The notes: a model not told the origin generated them from the sequence alone. 64,000 bases of DNA from Clavibacter michiganensis subsp. tessellarius (GCF_021922985.1 NZ_CP040788.1:1798001-1862000), one strand, 5' to 3'; shown: positions 1 to 11,810, counted from the stretch's first letter. Program-made: numbers and translations.

Positions 1-40
1 GAGGCGCGACATGGGACGGAGCGTCCGCACGACGACGACC

Positions 41-1993
<1,953 letters not shown>

Positions 1994-2054
1994 GCGTCCA
2001 CGCTACGCGCGGGGCGCGCGACGGGACCAGGCGGACGAGACCAGGCGGACGGGG

Positions 2055-3215
2055 TCAGATCCAGTCGCGCTTGCGGAAGATGCCGTAGAGCACGCCGCTC
2101 ACGCCGAGCATGAGCACGATCGAGAACGGGTAGCCCCAGTCCCAGTGCAGCTCCGGCATGATGTCGAAGTTCATGCCGTAGACGCTCGAGACGAGCGTGG
2201 GCGCGAAGAGGATGGCCGCCCAGCCGGAGATCTTGCGGGTCTCCACGCTCTGCCGGTTGCTCGACTCGCTGAGCTCGCGCATCTCCTCGTTCTGGCGCTG
2301 GCCGACGAGCGTCGAGTTCACCGTGAGGATGTCGCGGAGCAGCACGCGGAACTCCTCCACGCGCTCGTTCACGACGATGACGTGGTCGGCCACGTCGCGG
2401 AGCGCCTGCTGGAGGTCCTCGCTCACCTCGTACTTGCCGGATCCCGCCTGCAGCTGCTGCAGCATGCCGCCGAGCGGACGCACCGCGCGCTGGAAGTCGA
2501 TGACCTCGCGGCTGAGCTCGTAGATGCGGCGGGACACGGCCGGGTCCCCGTCGAACACCTGGTCCTCGATCTCGTCGATGTCGTTGGCGAGGCCCGTGAC
2601 GACGGGCGCGTACCCGTCGACGACCGCGTCGAGGATCGCGTACAGCACCGACTGCGGCCCGTGCGAGAGGAGCTCGGGCCGCTCCTGCATGCGCGTGCGG
2701 ATGGCCGAGAGGTCGGGCGACTCGGCGTGCCGCACGGTGATGACGAAGTTGCGGCCGAGGAACACGTGCAGCTCGCCGAACTCCACCTCCTCGCGGTCGT
2801 CCACGTAGCGGGCCGCGCGCAGCACGGTGAAGAGGGTGGAGCTGTAGCGCTCGGTCTTGGGGCGCTGGTGGGCCTGCACCGCGTCCTCCACCGCCAGCTC
2901 GTGCAGGTCGAACTCCTCGGCGAGCGCCTGCAGCTCCTCGACGGTGGGGCGATAGAGGCCGATCCACGCCATGGCCTCGGGCCGCTCGTCGAGCTCGCGG
3001 AAGGTGTCGGCGAGCGTGGCGGGCGAGGCGACGCGGCAGCCGTCCACGTACACGCCGTTGTCGACGAGGCTGGGGCGGCGCCCGCCCGCCTGCTCCGTCG
3101 GATGCTCCCGTTCCGACCGCGCCCGCGACGCCCCGCCCGCGTGCCCGCCGCCGAGGGGCGCGACGCCCCGGGAGACCACGGACTTGAGGCGCGTGCGGAT
3201 GCGGTGCTGGGACAT
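2055..3215 (-). CDS. corA: CorA-family magnesium/cobalt channel
   Basis: A protein of about 386 residues with a long soluble N-terminal domain and two C-terminal membrane segments. The signature YGMNFD (GMN selectivity loop) lies between the two helices near the C-terminus, and the chain ends in a basic KRDW tail, as in CorA. It forms a pentameric Mg2+/Co2+ channel in the plasma membrane (family knowledge). The frame also permits an ATG three codons upstream at 3224; 3215 (MSQHRIR) was chosen because it looks like the natural N-terminus. The first 60 residues are Gly/Arg-rich and less conserved. It stands alone between the DUF255 gene and an aldo/keto reductase on the same strand. Confidence 0.92.
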   Translation of the reverse strand: MSQHRIRTRLKSVVSRGVAPLGGGHAGGASRARSEREHPTEQAGGRRPSLVDNGVYVDGCRVASPATLADTFRELDERPEAMAWIGLYRPTVEELQALAEEFDLHELAVEDAVQAHQRPKTERYSSTLFTVLRAARYVDDREEVEFGELHVFLGRNFVITVRHAESPDLSAIRTRMQERPELLSHGPQSVLYAILDAVVDGYAPVVTGLANDIDEIEDQVFDGDPAVSRRIYELSREVIDFQRAVRPLGGMLQQLQAGSGKYEVSEDLQQALRDVADHVIVVNERVEEFRVLLRDILTVNSTLVGQRQNEEMRELSESSNRQSVETRKISGWAAILFAPTLVSSVYGMNFDIMPELHWDWGYPFSIVLMLGVSGVLYGIFRKRDWI

Positions 3216-3282
3216 GAGCCACACCGTACCCGGCGGACATGTCGCCTCCGCGCCGCCCGAGGGCGTCTGGGGAGCGGCCGGG

Positions 3283-4125
3283 TCAGACCACCTGGTCGGG
3301 GTGGCTGCCGACGCGTCCGGCGGTCTCGAGCGCGGTGATCCCGGCCATCTCGTCGTCGGTCAGCGCGAAGTCGAACACGTCCGCGTTCTCGACGAGCCGC
3401 GCGCGGCGCGTCGTCTTCGGGAAGACGACCGTGCCGCGCTGCACGTGCCAGCGGAGCACGACCTGCGCGTCCGTCCTCCCGTGCGCACGGGCGGCGTCGC
3501 GCACGACGTCCGCGTCGGCGACGGCCCCGCGCGCGAGCGGGCTCCACGCCTGCACCGTGATCCCGTGCTCGGCCAGATACGCGGTGGTCTCCCGCTGCTG
3601 GTGCCGCGGGTGCAGCTCGATCTGGTCGACCGCGGGCGCGGGCAGGCCGGCCGCATCCAGCGCCTCGAGGTGCGGCACGAGGAAGTTGGAGACGCCGATC
3701 GAGCGGGTCAGCCCCTCCTCGCGCGCGGCGGCGAGCGCCTCCCACGTCTCGACGTAGAGGCCGCGCTCGGCCGCCGGCCAGTGGATGAGGTGCAGGTCGA
3801 CCGCGGGCAGGCCGAGCCGGTCGAGGCTCCGGCGGATCGCGTCGCGGGCGCGCGCGCGTCCGTGGTCGTCGTTCCAGACCTTGGTGGTGACGAACAGCTG
3901 GTCGCGCGGGATGCCGGACGCGCGGATCGCGCGCCCGACGCCCTCCTCGTTGCCGTACATGGCGGCGGTGTCGATGTGCCGGTAGCCGACCTCGAGGGCC
4001 TCGGCGACGATCCGCTCGGCGTCGGCGTCCGACACCTTGTAGGTGCCCACGCCGAACTGCGGGATGGGGACGCCGTCGCCCATCGGCACCGACGGGATGG
4101 GCGTGCGGATGACGTCGTCGCTCAC
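3283..4125 (-). CDS. Aldo/keto reductase (AKR5-like)
   Basis: A 280-residue NADPH-dependent oxidoreductase of the AKR superfamily with a (beta/alpha)8 barrel. The catalytic tetrad is visible: Asp and Tyr in HIDTAAMYGNEE, Lys in VTTKVWND and His in LHLIHWP. The NADPH-binding C-terminal region includes FPKTTRRARLVEN. This pattern resembles 2,5-diketo-D-gluconate reductase-type enzymes, but the substrate cannot be read from sequence. The GTG start at 4125 overlaps the TGA of the upstream acyl-CoA ligase by three bases within a GTGA, so the two genes are translationally coupled. The longer frame to 4347 is out-of-frame ligase sequence and was not used. Confidence 0.9.
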   Translation of the reverse strand: MSDDVIRTPIPSVPMGDGVPIPQFGVGTYKVSDADAERIVAEALEVGYRHIDTAAMYGNEEGVGRAIRASGIPRDQLFVTTKVWNDDHGRARARDAIRRSLDRLGLPAVDLHLIHWPAAERGLYVETWEALAAAREEGLTRSIGVSNFLVPHLEALDAAGLPAPAVDQIELHPRHQQRETTAYLAEHGITVQAWSPLARGAVADADVVRDAARAHGRTDAQVVLRWHVQRGTVVFPKTTRRARLVENADVFDFALTDDEMAGITALETAGRVGSHPDQVV

Positions 4126-5714
4126 GCGCCGAACCGCTCGACGAGCTCGCGCTTCAGCACCTTCCCGCTGGGCCCGAGCGGCAGCGCGTCCACGATCTCC
4201 ACGCGTCGAGGGTACTTGTACGAGGCGATGCGCTCGCGGAGGAACGCGATGACCTCGTCCGGATCCACCTCGGCGTCGGCGCGCACCACGATCGCCGCCG
4301 CCACCTCCTGGCCGTGCAGCTCGTGCGCGACGCCGAAGACCGCGCACTGCGCCACGCCGGGATGCCGGGCGAGCACCTCCTCGACCTCGCGCGGGTACAC
4401 GTTGTAGCCGTTGCGCAGGATCATGTCCTTCGTCCGGTCGACCACGCGGATGTAGCCCTCGTCGTCGATCGTGCCGAGGTCGCCCGTGCGGAACCAGCCG
4501 TCCACGATCGCGCGGGCGGTGTCCTCCGGGCGGTGCAGGTAGCCGTTCATGAGGTTGTGGCCGCGGATCACGATCTCGCCCAGCACGTCGCGCTCGAGCA
4601 GCTCCACCCGGTCCTCGTGCTCGGGGTCGGCGATCTCGATCTGCACTCCCCAGATGGCCTTGCCCACCGTGCCGGGGCGGGCCGTGACCCCCACGTGGTT
4701 GAACGAGGCCACGGGCGAGGTCTCCGTGAGGCCGTAGCCCTCGTGGATCTCGGCGTCGAACGCCTCCCGGAACGCCTCGATGACGGCCACCGGGAGCGCG
4801 GCGCCGCCCGAGATGGCGTAGCGCAGGTGCGGCCGGGCCGGGTTCCGCCCGGCGGCGGCCAGCAGCGCGAAGTACATGGTCGGCACGCCCATGAACACCT
4901 GCGTGTCGTGCTCGACCATGAGCGCGAGCGCGGCGTCGCCGTCGAAGCGCGGCACCATCACGATCGTCGCCCCCGCCCGGAACGACGCGTTCATGGTGCA
5001 GGTCTGGCCGAAGGTGTGGAACAGCGGGAGGCAGCCGAGGATCCGGTCGCCCGCGCGCAGGTCGAAGGTGTCGAGCAGCAGCACGTCGACCTGCATCACG
5101 AGCGCGAGGTGGCAGCCCTCGGCGCCCTTGGGCTGGCCGGTGGTGCCGGACGTGTAGAGGATCGTCGCGGTGTCGGACGGACGGCGCGGCACGTAGGTGC
5201 GGACGGGCGTCGCGGCCTGCGCGAGCTCCTCCAGCCGGTCGGGTCCGCCCTCGGTCGCGGCGGGCACGAGGACGCTGATCACGGGCACCTCGGCGAGCGC
5301 CGCGCCCTTCCCGCCCTGCTCGAGCAGCGGGCCGGCGCAGACCAGCAGCGCGGATCCGGAGTCGCGCAGCACGTACGCGATCTCCTCGCTCTTCAGGAGC
5401 GCGTGCACGGGCACGACGACCCCGCCGAGCGCGAGCACCGCGTAGTACACGCGCGGGAAGTCGGCGACGTTCGGGATGAGCATCGCGACGCGCGTGCCCT
5501 CGCCCACGCCGCGGTCACGGAGGGCGCCCGCGTACGCGCGGGTCTCGTCCCACAGCTGGCGGTAGGTGGTGGAGACGTCGCCGACGACCACGGCCACCCG
5601 GTCGGCGTGGCGGTCGGCCGACTCGGCGAGGATCGCGGCGACCGAGACCGAGGCGAACCCGGTGCCCGCCTGCTCGCGGTCGTGCTCGGGCAGGAGGGGC
5701 GTGTCGGAGGTCAT
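4122..5714 (-). CDS. Long-chain fatty-acid--CoA ligase / AMP-binding enzyme
   Basis: A 530-residue ANL-superfamily adenylate-forming enzyme that activates a carboxylic acid to acyl-AMP and then the CoA thioester. The P-loop is LYTSGTTGQPKG, the A5 motif YGLTETSP, the A7 motif GWFRTGDLG and the A10 lysine is in PSGKVLKRE. All core motifs are intact. Close relatives are annotated as long-chain acyl-CoA synthetases; chain length and substrate are inference. The ATG at 5714 was chosen because upstream sequence becomes intergenic with stop-free, non-coding composition. Its stop overlaps the aldo/keto reductase start, so the pair is an operon. It is divergent from hrpA, sharing a 138-bp promoter region. 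Confidence 0.92.
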   Translation of the reverse strand: MTSDTPLLPEHDREQAGTGFASVSVAAILAESADRHADRVAVVVGDVSTTYRQLWDETRAYAGALRDRGVGEGTRVAMLIPNVADFPRVYYAVLALGGVVVPVHALLKSEEIAYVLRDSGSALLVCAGPLLEQGGKGAALAEVPVISVLVPAATEGGPDRLEELAQAATPVRTYVPRRPSDTATILYTSGTTGQPKGAEGCHLALVMQVDVLLLDTFDLRAGDRILGCLPLFHTFGQTCTMNASFRAGATIVMVPRFDGDAALALMVEHDTQVFMGVPTMYFALLAAAGRNPARPHLRYAISGGAALPVAVIEAFREAFDAEIHEGYGLTETSPVASFNHVGVTARPGTVGKAIWGVQIEIADPEHEDRVELLERDVLGEIVIRGHNLMNGYLHRPEDTARAIVDGWFRTGDLGTIDDEGYIRVVDRTKDMILRNGYNVYPREVEEVLARHPGVAQCAVFGVAHELHGQEVAAAIVVRADAEVDPDEVIAFLRERIASYKYPRRVEIVDALPLGPSGKVLKRELVERFGA

Positions 5715-5837
5715 GGGCGGATCCCGTCGGTCGTCGTCGACTCGGGAGGCGGTGCCGCCCGCGCGCCGGTGAGGCCGGCGCCTTCTCCCGAACATATCCA
5801 CCGCGACCCCCGCCGGGGAGGGTCGACGGCCCGCGGA

Positions 5838-5843
5838 TAGACT
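5838..5843 (+). promoter_or_regulatory. Putative -10 element of hrpA
   Basis: TAGACT lies nine bases before the hrpA ATG. No Shine-Dalgarno is evident, so the transcript would have a very short leader or none. The same hexamer precedes two other genes here (9699 and 32895). Call rests on motif and spacing only. Confidence 0.4.
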
Positions 5844-5852
5844 GACCCCAGC

Positions 5853-8800
5853 ATGGAATTCAGCATCGCGTACCCGCCGGAGCTCCCCGTCAGCCGGATG
5901 CGCGACGAGATCGCCGACGCCATCCGCGACAACCAGGTCGTCATCGTGGCGGGCGCCACGGGCTCGGGCAAGACCACGCAGCTGCCGAAGATCTGCCTCG
6001 AGCTCGGCCGCGAGAGCATCGGCCACACGCAGCCCCGCAGGCTCGCCGCGCGCACCATCTCGGAGCGCATCGCGGAGGAGCTCGGCGGCGAGGTCGGCCA
6101 GCTCGTCGGCTACCAGGTGCGCTTCACCGACAAGGTCTCCGCCGACACCCGCATCAAGCTGATGACCGACGGCATCCTCCTGAACGAGCTGCAGCGCGAC
6201 CGGCTGCTCAGGAAGTACGACACGATCATCATCGACGAGGCCCACGAGCGCAGCCTCAACATCGACTTCCTGCTCGGCTACCTCAAGCAGCTGCTGCCGC
6301 GCCGGCCCGACCTCAAGCTCATCATCACGTCGGCGACCATCGACCCGCAGAGCTTCTCGCGGCACTTCGGCGACGCGCCCATCGTCGAGGTCTCGGGGCG
6401 CACGTACCCGGTGGAGATCCGCTACCGGCCGCTCGTCGCGGAGGCCGCGGTCGCGGGCGAGGACGACGACCTCGCCGACGCCCCGATGGAGCGCCCGGCC
6501 GACGACCGCGACTACCTCGAGGGCATCAACGCCGCGCTCGACGAGCTGGCCGCCGAGTCCTCGGGCGACGTGCTCGTGTTCCTCAGCGGCGAGAACGAGA
6601 TCCGCGACGCCGAGGACGCGATCCGCAGCCGGAACCTCCCGCACACCGAGGTGCTGCCGCTCTACGGCCGGCTCTCCTCCGCCGACCAGCACCGCGTCTT
6701 CCAGCCGTCGACGCAGGCGGGCGTGCGCCGCCGCATCGTGCTCGCCACCAACGTCGCCGAGACGAGCCTCACGGTGCCCGGCATCAAGTACGTGATCGAC
6801 GCCGGCACCGCGCGCATCTCCCGGTACTCCGTGCGCTCCAAGGTGCAGCGGCTCCCCATCGAGGCCGTCTCGCAGGCGTCGGCCAACCAGCGCTCGGGCC
6901 GCTCCGGCCGCACGAGCGACGGCATCGCGATCCGCCTCTACTCGGAGGAGGACTTCCTCCGCCGACCCGAGTTCACCGAGCCCGAGATCCTCCGCACGAA
7001 CCTCGCGGCCGTGATCCTGCAGATGGTGTCGCTCGGCCTCGGCGACATCGCCGCGTTCCCGTTCCTCCAGCCGCCGGACTCCCGCGGCATCAAGGACGGC
7101 GTCGACCTGCTCACGGAGCTCGGCGCGGTCGTCCGCTCCCCCGACGGCACGCCGGCGCTCACCAAGGTGGGCCGCGACCTGTCGCGCCTGCCCATCGACC
7201 CGCGGTTCGCGCGCATGGTCGTCGAGTCGCGCAAGCACGGCGTGAGCCGCGAGGTCATGATCATCGTGGCCGGCCTCACCATCCAGGACGTCCGCGAGCG
7301 CCCGCTCGAGAAGCGCCCGCAGGCCGACCAGCAGCACGCGCGATTCGTGGATCCGTCGAGCGACTTCATCACCCTCCTCAACCTCTGGAACCACCTGGAG
7401 GAGAAGGAGGCCGAGCTCTCCTCGAGCGCGTTCCGCCGCATGTGCAAGGCGGAGTTCCTCAACTACGTGCGGGTGCGCGAGTGGAAGGACGTGTTCCGGC
7501 AGCTGCGCCAGCTCGCCCGCCCGCTCGACCTCCAGATGAACGAGCCGAAGGCCGACCCGGACGGGATCCACAAGTCGCTCCTCGCGGGCCTCCTCTCCCA
7601 CATCGGGCTGAAGGACGCGCAGAAGAAGGACTACGTGGGCGCCCGGCAGGCCCGGTTCGTGGTGTTCCCCGGATCCGCGCTCGCGAAGAAGCAGCCCGAC
7701 GCGATCATGAGCGCCGAGCTCGTGGAGACCAGCCGCCTGTTCGCGCGCACCAACGCGGCCATCGACCCGGCGTGGGCCGAGCCCATCGCGGGCGGGCTCG
7801 TCAAGCGCACCCACAGCGAGCCGCACTGGGAGAAGAAGCAGGGCGCGACCGTGGCGTGGGAGCGGGTGACGCTGTACGGCGTGCCGATCGTGCTCAAGCG
7901 CCGCGTGCAGTTCTCCCGCATCGACCCCGCGTACGCGCGCGAGCTCTTCATCCGGCACGCGCTCGTCGAGGGCGACTGGGAGTCGCAGCAGGCGTTCGAC
8001 CGCGCCAACCGGAAGCTCCGCGAGGAGCTCGCGGAGGTGGAGGAGCGCACGCGCCGCCGCGACATCCTCAACGACGACGAGGCCGTCTTCGAGTTCTACG
8101 ACAAGCGCATCCCGCGCGACGTCGCCTCCACGCGCGCCTTCGAGGGCTGGTGGAAGAAGCAGCGCCAGGAGACGCCCGAGCTCCTCACCATGACCGCCGA
8201 GGAGCTCCTCGCGGAGGACGCGGTGGACGTCGACGAGGCCGCCTTCCCGCCCACCTGGCAGCAGGGCGACCAGCGCCTCTCCCTCACCTACCGCTTCGAG
8301 CCGGGCGCGCCCGACGACGGCGTGACCGTGCAGGTGCCGCTCGCGCTCCTCGCGCGCCTCAGCCCCGCCGGGTTCGACTGGCAGGTGCCCGGCATGCGGC
8401 ACGACCTCGTCACCGCGATGATCAAGGCGCTGCCCAAGGCGCTCCGGAAGAACGTGGTGCCGGCGGCCGACTGGGCCGCGCGCCTCATCGAGGGGCTGCC
8501 CGACCCGGATCCGCAGCACCCCGTGGCCTTCACCACCACCATCGCGGGGCTCATCATGCGGAAGGCGCACGTGCGCGTCGCGGACGACGACTTCGACCTC
8601 GACCGGATCCCCGCGCACCTGCGCATGGCGTTCCGCGTGGTCGACGAGCGGGGCCGCGAGGTGGCCGCAGGACGCGACCTCACGGAGCTGCAGGCGCGGC
8701 TCTCCAGCCGCGCGCGCGACAGCGTGGCCCGCGCCACCGCCCGCCCGGTCGAGCGCGTCGCCGGGGCATCCGGACCCGCGACGCGCGGCATGGAGCGCAC

Positions 8801-9671
8801 CGGCCTCACCACGTGGGACCTCGACGAGCTGCCCCGCTTCGTCGACACCGCGCAGGGCGGCACGGGCGACAGCCGGCACGTCATCCGCGCCTACCCCGCG
8901 CTCGTCGACGAGGGATCCACCGTCGCGATCCGCCTCATGGCGACCGCCGAGGACCAGGCGCGCGCGATGCCCGGCGGCGTCCGGCGCCTGCTCGTGCTCG
9001 CCATCGCGAACCCCTCGGCCTACGTGAAGCAGCACCTCACGAGCCAGGAGAAGCTGATGCTCGCGACGAGCCCGTACCCGAACGTGCAGGCGCTCTTCGA
9101 CGACTGCCTGCTCGCCTGCATCGACCAGGTCCTCGAGCGCGTGGCCCCCGGCGGCGCGATCTACTCCAAGGAGCTGTTCGAGACGGCGCGCGACCGCGTC
9201 TCGGGCGTCGTCATGGACTCCATGTTCGACACCGTGGCGCTCGTCAACCGGATCCTCACGGGGTACCGCGACGCCGAGCGCGCCATCAAGCAGGCCACGA
9301 GCATGCAGCTCATCGGCGCCCTCACCGACGCGCGCGAGCAGCTCGCGGGCCTCGTGCACCCCGGCTTCGTCTCGGCGACCGGGCTCGCGCGGCTGCAGCG
9401 CCTGCCCGCCTACCTCTCCGGCCTCACCCACCGCGTGCAGCGCCTCCCCGACCAGCCCGCGCGCGACCGCGCCTGGATGACCGAGGTGCAGAAGGCGACC
9501 GACCTCTACCGCGAGGCCGGCGGCGTCATCCCGTCCGCGCCGCACGCCCCCGAGTCGCTCGTGCACGCCCGCTGGATGCTGGAGGAGCTGCGCCTCAGCC
9601 TCTTCGCCCAGCACCTGCCGACGGCCGAGCCGGTCTCGCTGCAGCGGATCCGCAAGGTGCTCGCGGGCTGA
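5853..9671 (+). CDS. hrpA: ATP-dependent RNA helicase HrpA
   Basis: A 1272-residue DEAH-box (SF2) RNA helicase. Motif I is GATGSGKTTQ (residues 34-43), motif II DEAH (128-131), motif III SATI, and motif VI QRSGRSGRTSDG. These are followed by the winged-helix/HA2 and OB-fold regions and a long C-terminal DUF3418 extension typical of bacterial HrpA. Length matches E. coli HrpA (about 1300). HrpA acts in the cytoplasm on mRNA; in E. coli it rescues stalled or collided ribosomes (family knowledge). The gene is monocistronic, flanked by a divergent acyl-CoA ligase and followed by 120 bp before a GAF-phosphatase gene. The minus strand is also open across this gene, but only as a GC-bias artefact. 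Confidence 0.96.
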   Translation: MEFSIAYPPELPVSRMRDEIADAIRDNQVVIVAGATGSGKTTQLPKICLELGRESIGHTQPRRLAARTISERIAEELGGEVGQLVGYQVRFTDKVSADTRIKLMTDGILLNELQRDRLLRKYDTIIIDEAHERSLNIDFLLGYLKQLLPRRPDLKLIITSATIDPQSFSRHFGDAPIVEVSGRTYPVEIRYRPLVAEAAVAGEDDDLADAPMERPADDRDYLEGINAALDELAAESSGDVLVFLSGENEIRDAEDAIRSRNLPHTEVLPLYGRLSSADQHRVFQPSTQAGVRRRIVLATNVAETSLTVPGIKYVIDAGTARISRYSVRSKVQRLPIEAVSQASANQRSGRSGRTSDGIAIRLYSEEDFLRRPEFTEPEILRTNLAAVILQMVSLGLGDIAAFPFLQPPDSRGIKDGVDLLTELGAVVRSPDGTPALTKVGRDLSRLPIDPRFARMVVESRKHGVSREVMIIVAGLTIQDVRERPLEKRPQADQQHARFVDPSSDFITLLNLWNHLEEKEAELSSSAFRRMCKAEFLNYVRVREWKDVFRQLRQLARPLDLQMNEPKADPDGIHKSLLAGLLSHIGLKDAQKKDYVGARQARFVVFPGSALAKKQPDAIMSAELVETSRLFARTNAAIDPAWAEPIAGGLVKRTHSEPHWEKKQGATVAWERVTLYGVPIVLKRRVQFSRIDPAYARELFIRHALVEGDWESQQAFDRANRKLREELAEVEERTRRRDILNDDEAVFEFYDKRIPRDVASTRAFEGWWKKQRQETPELLTMTAEELLAEDAVDVDEAAFPPTWQQGDQRLSLTYRFEPGAPDDGVTVQVPLALLARLSPAGFDWQVPGMRHDLVTAMIKALPKALRKNVVPAADWAARLIEGLPDPDPQHPVAFTTTIAGLIMRKAHVRVADDDFDLDRIPAHLRMAFRVVDERGREVAAGRDLTELQARLSSRARDSVARATARPVERVAGASGPATRGMERTGLTTWDLDELPRFVDTAQGGTGDSRHVIRAYPALVDEGSTVAIRLMATAEDQARAMPGGVRRLLVLAIANPSAYVKQHLTSQEKLMLATSPYPNVQALFDDCLLACIDQVLERVAPGGAIYSKELFETARDRVSGVVMDSMFDTVALVNRILTGYRDAERAIKQATSMQLIGALTDAREQLAGLVHPGFVSATGLARLQRLPAYLSGLTHRVQRLPDQPARDRAWMTEVQKATDLYREAGGVIPSAPHAPESLVHARWMLEELRLSLFAQHLPTAEPVSLQRIRKVLAG

Positions 9672-9698
9672 GGCGGCGCGTCCGTTTCCCCACGCGCG

Positions 9699-9704
9699 TA
9701 GACT
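9699..9704 (+). promoter_or_regulatory. Putative -10 element upstream of the GAF-SpoIIE gene
   Basis: TAGACT lies about 87 bases before the start at 9792. Unlike the leaderless candidates, this gene has a conventional GGGGGGA-type Shine-Dalgarno a few bases before its ATG, so it would have an 80-nt leader. Motif-only call. Confidence 0.3.
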
Positions 9705-9791
9705 CTGGGCATCCCGCACGACCGGCCGGACAGGCGGCGTGCGCGATGCGCGGATCGGGGGATCCACGGTCGACGGCACAGGGGGGACCGC

Positions 9792-10958
9792 ATGGACACC
9801 GACCTCCGGGAGCGCCAGCGGCTCGAGTCGCTGGAGGCGCTGCACATCTTCGGCACGGCTCCCGAGACGCGCTTCGACCGCATCACGGTGATGATCGCCG
9901 AGTTCTACCGCGTGCCGATGGCGGCCGTCGGCATGGTCGGCGCCGACGCCATCTGGATGAAGTCGGCCACCGGTCTGCCCAGCCCGCGCTGGGCCCGGAA
10001 CGGCACGTTCACCGAGGCGGCCCTCGACGCGGACGGCATGCTCGTCGTCGAGGACGCCCTGCTCGACCCGCGCCTCGCCTCCTCGCCCAGCGTCACGGGT
10101 CCGCTCGGCATCCGCTTCTACGCGGCGCAGCAGCTGCGCGCGCCCGACGGCAACGTGGTCGGCGTCTTCCTCATCGCCGACACCGTGCCGCGCTCCTTCG
10201 GCCCGACCGACCGCGCCCGCCTGTCCCTCATCGGCGACTTCTTCTCCGAGGAGCTCGCCCGCGAGACCGACAGCCACCGCGCCGCGGAGGTCGCCCGCGC
10301 GCTCTCGCCGCGGCCGGCCCCGCACCTCGACGGCTACGAGGTCGCGGGCACGAGCATCCCCGCGCAGACGGTCGGCGGCGACGTGCACGACTGGTTCCTC
10401 GAGGGCGGCGACCTCCGCCTGACGCTCGCCGACGTGATGGGCAAGGGCGTGGGCGCCGCGATCCTCGCCGCGGGCGTCCGCGCGACCATCCGCCTGGCGG
10501 CCCGCACGGACGGCGTCCGCAGCACGATGGTGCGCACCGCCACCGCGCTCGTCGACGACCTGGCGTCCGCGGGATCCTTCAGCACGCTCTTCCACGCCCG
10601 GCTGGAGCTCACGACGGGCATCCTCACCTACGTCGACGCCGGGCACGGCCTCACCCTCGTGATCCGCGCGGACGGCAGCACCGTGCGCCTGCGCGGCCGC
10701 CATCTGCCGCTCGGGCTCGAGGCGCCGGATGCGTGGCAGGAGGAGTCGATCCGGCTGGAACCCGGCGACACCCTCCTCGTCTTCAGCGACGGCCTCCTCG
10801 ACTTCTTCGACGACGAGGTGGCCGCCCAGGCGTACCTGGCGGAGTTCCTGCGGCTCCACGGCTCGCCGCGCCGGTTCATCGACGCGCTCAACGCGCGCAC
10901 GCCGGTCAGCCAGGCCGACGACTGCACGATCATCGCCGTGCAGCGCCTGCCCCTCTGA
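9792..10958 (+). CDS. GAF-domain PP2C/SpoIIE-type serine phosphatase
   Basis: A 388-residue cytoplasmic signalling protein. Residues 1-165 form a GAF-like sensor, containing DAIWMKSATGLP and FYAAQQLRAPDG. Residues 180-388 form a SpoIIE/RsbU-type PP2C phosphatase. Metal-binding motifs are visible as VGGDVHDWF, ADVMGKGVGAA, DAGHGL, FSDGLLDFFDD and the terminal DDCTIIAV. Such enzymes dephosphorylate anti-sigma antagonists or cyclic-di-GMP/stress partners; the target is not encoded next door, so its pathway is unknown. The start is fixed by a strong GGGGGGA Shine-Dalgarno. Its stop TGA abuts the stop of the convergent sulfurtransferase with no base between them. Confidence 0.9.
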   Translation: MDTDLRERQRLESLEALHIFGTAPETRFDRITVMIAEFYRVPMAAVGMVGADAIWMKSATGLPSPRWARNGTFTEAALDADGMLVVEDALLDPRLASSPSVTGPLGIRFYAAQQLRAPDGNVVGVFLIADTVPRSFGPTDRARLSLIGDFFSEELARETDSHRAAEVARALSPRPAPHLDGYEVAGTSIPAQTVGGDVHDWFLEGGDLRLTLADVMGKGVGAAILAAGVRATIRLAARTDGVRSTMVRTATALVDDLASAGSFSTLFHARLELTTGILTYVDAGHGLTLVIRADGSTVRLRGRHLPLGLEAPDAWQEESIRLEPGDTLLVFSDGLLDFFDDEVAAQAYLAEFLRLHGSPRRFIDALNARTPVSQADDCTIIAVQRLPL

Positions 10959-11810
10959 TCAGCGGTCCCCGTCCGGCGCGGCGCCCGTCGCGGCCGGCAG
11001 CTCCGGGCGGTTGGCCCAGGCGGACCAGGATCCCGGGTACAGCGCCGCGTCGATCCCCGCGATCCGGAGCGCCGCCACCTCGAGGGCCGCGCTGACGCCC
11101 GATCCGCAGTACACCGCGACCTCGCCCGCGTCGGGCACGCCGAGCCCGGCGTACCGCGCGCGCAGCTCCTCCGGCCGCCGGAACGCGCCGTCGGCGGCGA
11201 GGGCGTCCGAGGAGGGTGCGCTGCGGGCACCGGGGATGTGGCCGGCGCGCGGATCCCACGGCTCGACCTCCCCGCGGTACCGCTCCCCCGCGCGCGCGTC
11301 GAGCAGGACGCCGTCGTGCGCGACGCGCGCGGCGCCCGCCTCGTCGACCACCGCGAGGAGCCCGCTCGTGAGCGTGACGTCGCCGGGCGTCGGCGCCACC
11401 GGGCCGGTCGCGAGCGGCAGGCCGGCCGCGATCCAGGCGGGCAGCGCGCCGTCGAGGATCCGGACGTCCGCGATCCCGGCGTCGCGCAGCACCCACCACG
11501 CGCGCGCCGCCGCGATGCTGCCACCGCCGTCGTACGCGACGACGACGTCGCCCATCCGGATGCCCCAGCCCCGAGCCGCCTCCTGCAGCGCCGCGGCGTC
11601 GGGCAGCGGATGCCGCCCCTCCTCGGGCGAGCCGTGGCGCGACAGCTCTGTGTCGAGGTCCACGTAGACGGCCCCGGGGACGTGGCCGGCCTCGTGCAGC
11701 GGCCGGCCGGGAGGACCGCCGAGCGACCAGCGCACGTCGAGCACGCGCACGTCGTCGCGGGTGCGCAGGGCATGGTCGAGCTCGGTCGGCGTGATGAGGA
11801 TGTCCATCAC
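10959..11810 (-). CDS. Thiosulfate/3-mercaptopyruvate sulfurtransferase
   Basis: A 283-residue protein of two tandem rhodanese domains. The N-terminal domain (residues 1-130) lacks a catalytic cysteine. The C-terminal domain has the active-site loop YCGSGVSA near residue 240, in which Cys carries the persulfide. The CGSGVS(A) loop is closer to the mercaptopyruvate sulfurtransferase type than to classical CRKGVT rhodanese. It transfers sulfane sulfur in the cytoplasm. Two Met codons are possible at the start (MMDIL); the outer one is used. It is convergent and gapless with the phosphatase gene, and its own upstream neighbour is a same-strand GNAT gene 25 bp away. Confidence 0.93.
   Translation of the reverse strand: MMDILITPTELDHALRTRDDVRVLDVRWSLGGPPGRPLHEAGHVPGAVYVDLDTELSRHGSPEEGRHPLPDAAALQEAARGWGIRMGDVVVAYDGGGSIAAARAWWVLRDAGIADVRILDGALPAWIAAGLPLATGPVAPTPGDVTLTSGLLAVVDEAGAARVAHDGVLLDARAGERYRGEVEPWDPRAGHIPGARSAPSSDALAADGAFRRPEELRARYAGLGVPDAGEVAVYCGSGVSAALEVAALRIAGIDAALYPGSWSAWANRPELPAATGAAPDGDR

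Noticed and set aside
4122..10859. A 2245-codon open frame on the minus strand running antisense through hrpA
   Set aside because: Only its first-gene part (4122-5714) encodes recognisable motifs. The remainder is Arg/Val/His-rich mirror translation of hrpA produced by third-position GC bias.
7442..11095. A 1217-codon plus-strand open frame overlapping hrpA and the phosphatase
   Set aside because: Arg/Pro/Gly-rich out-of-frame translation with no start context; the in-frame genes explain the DNA.
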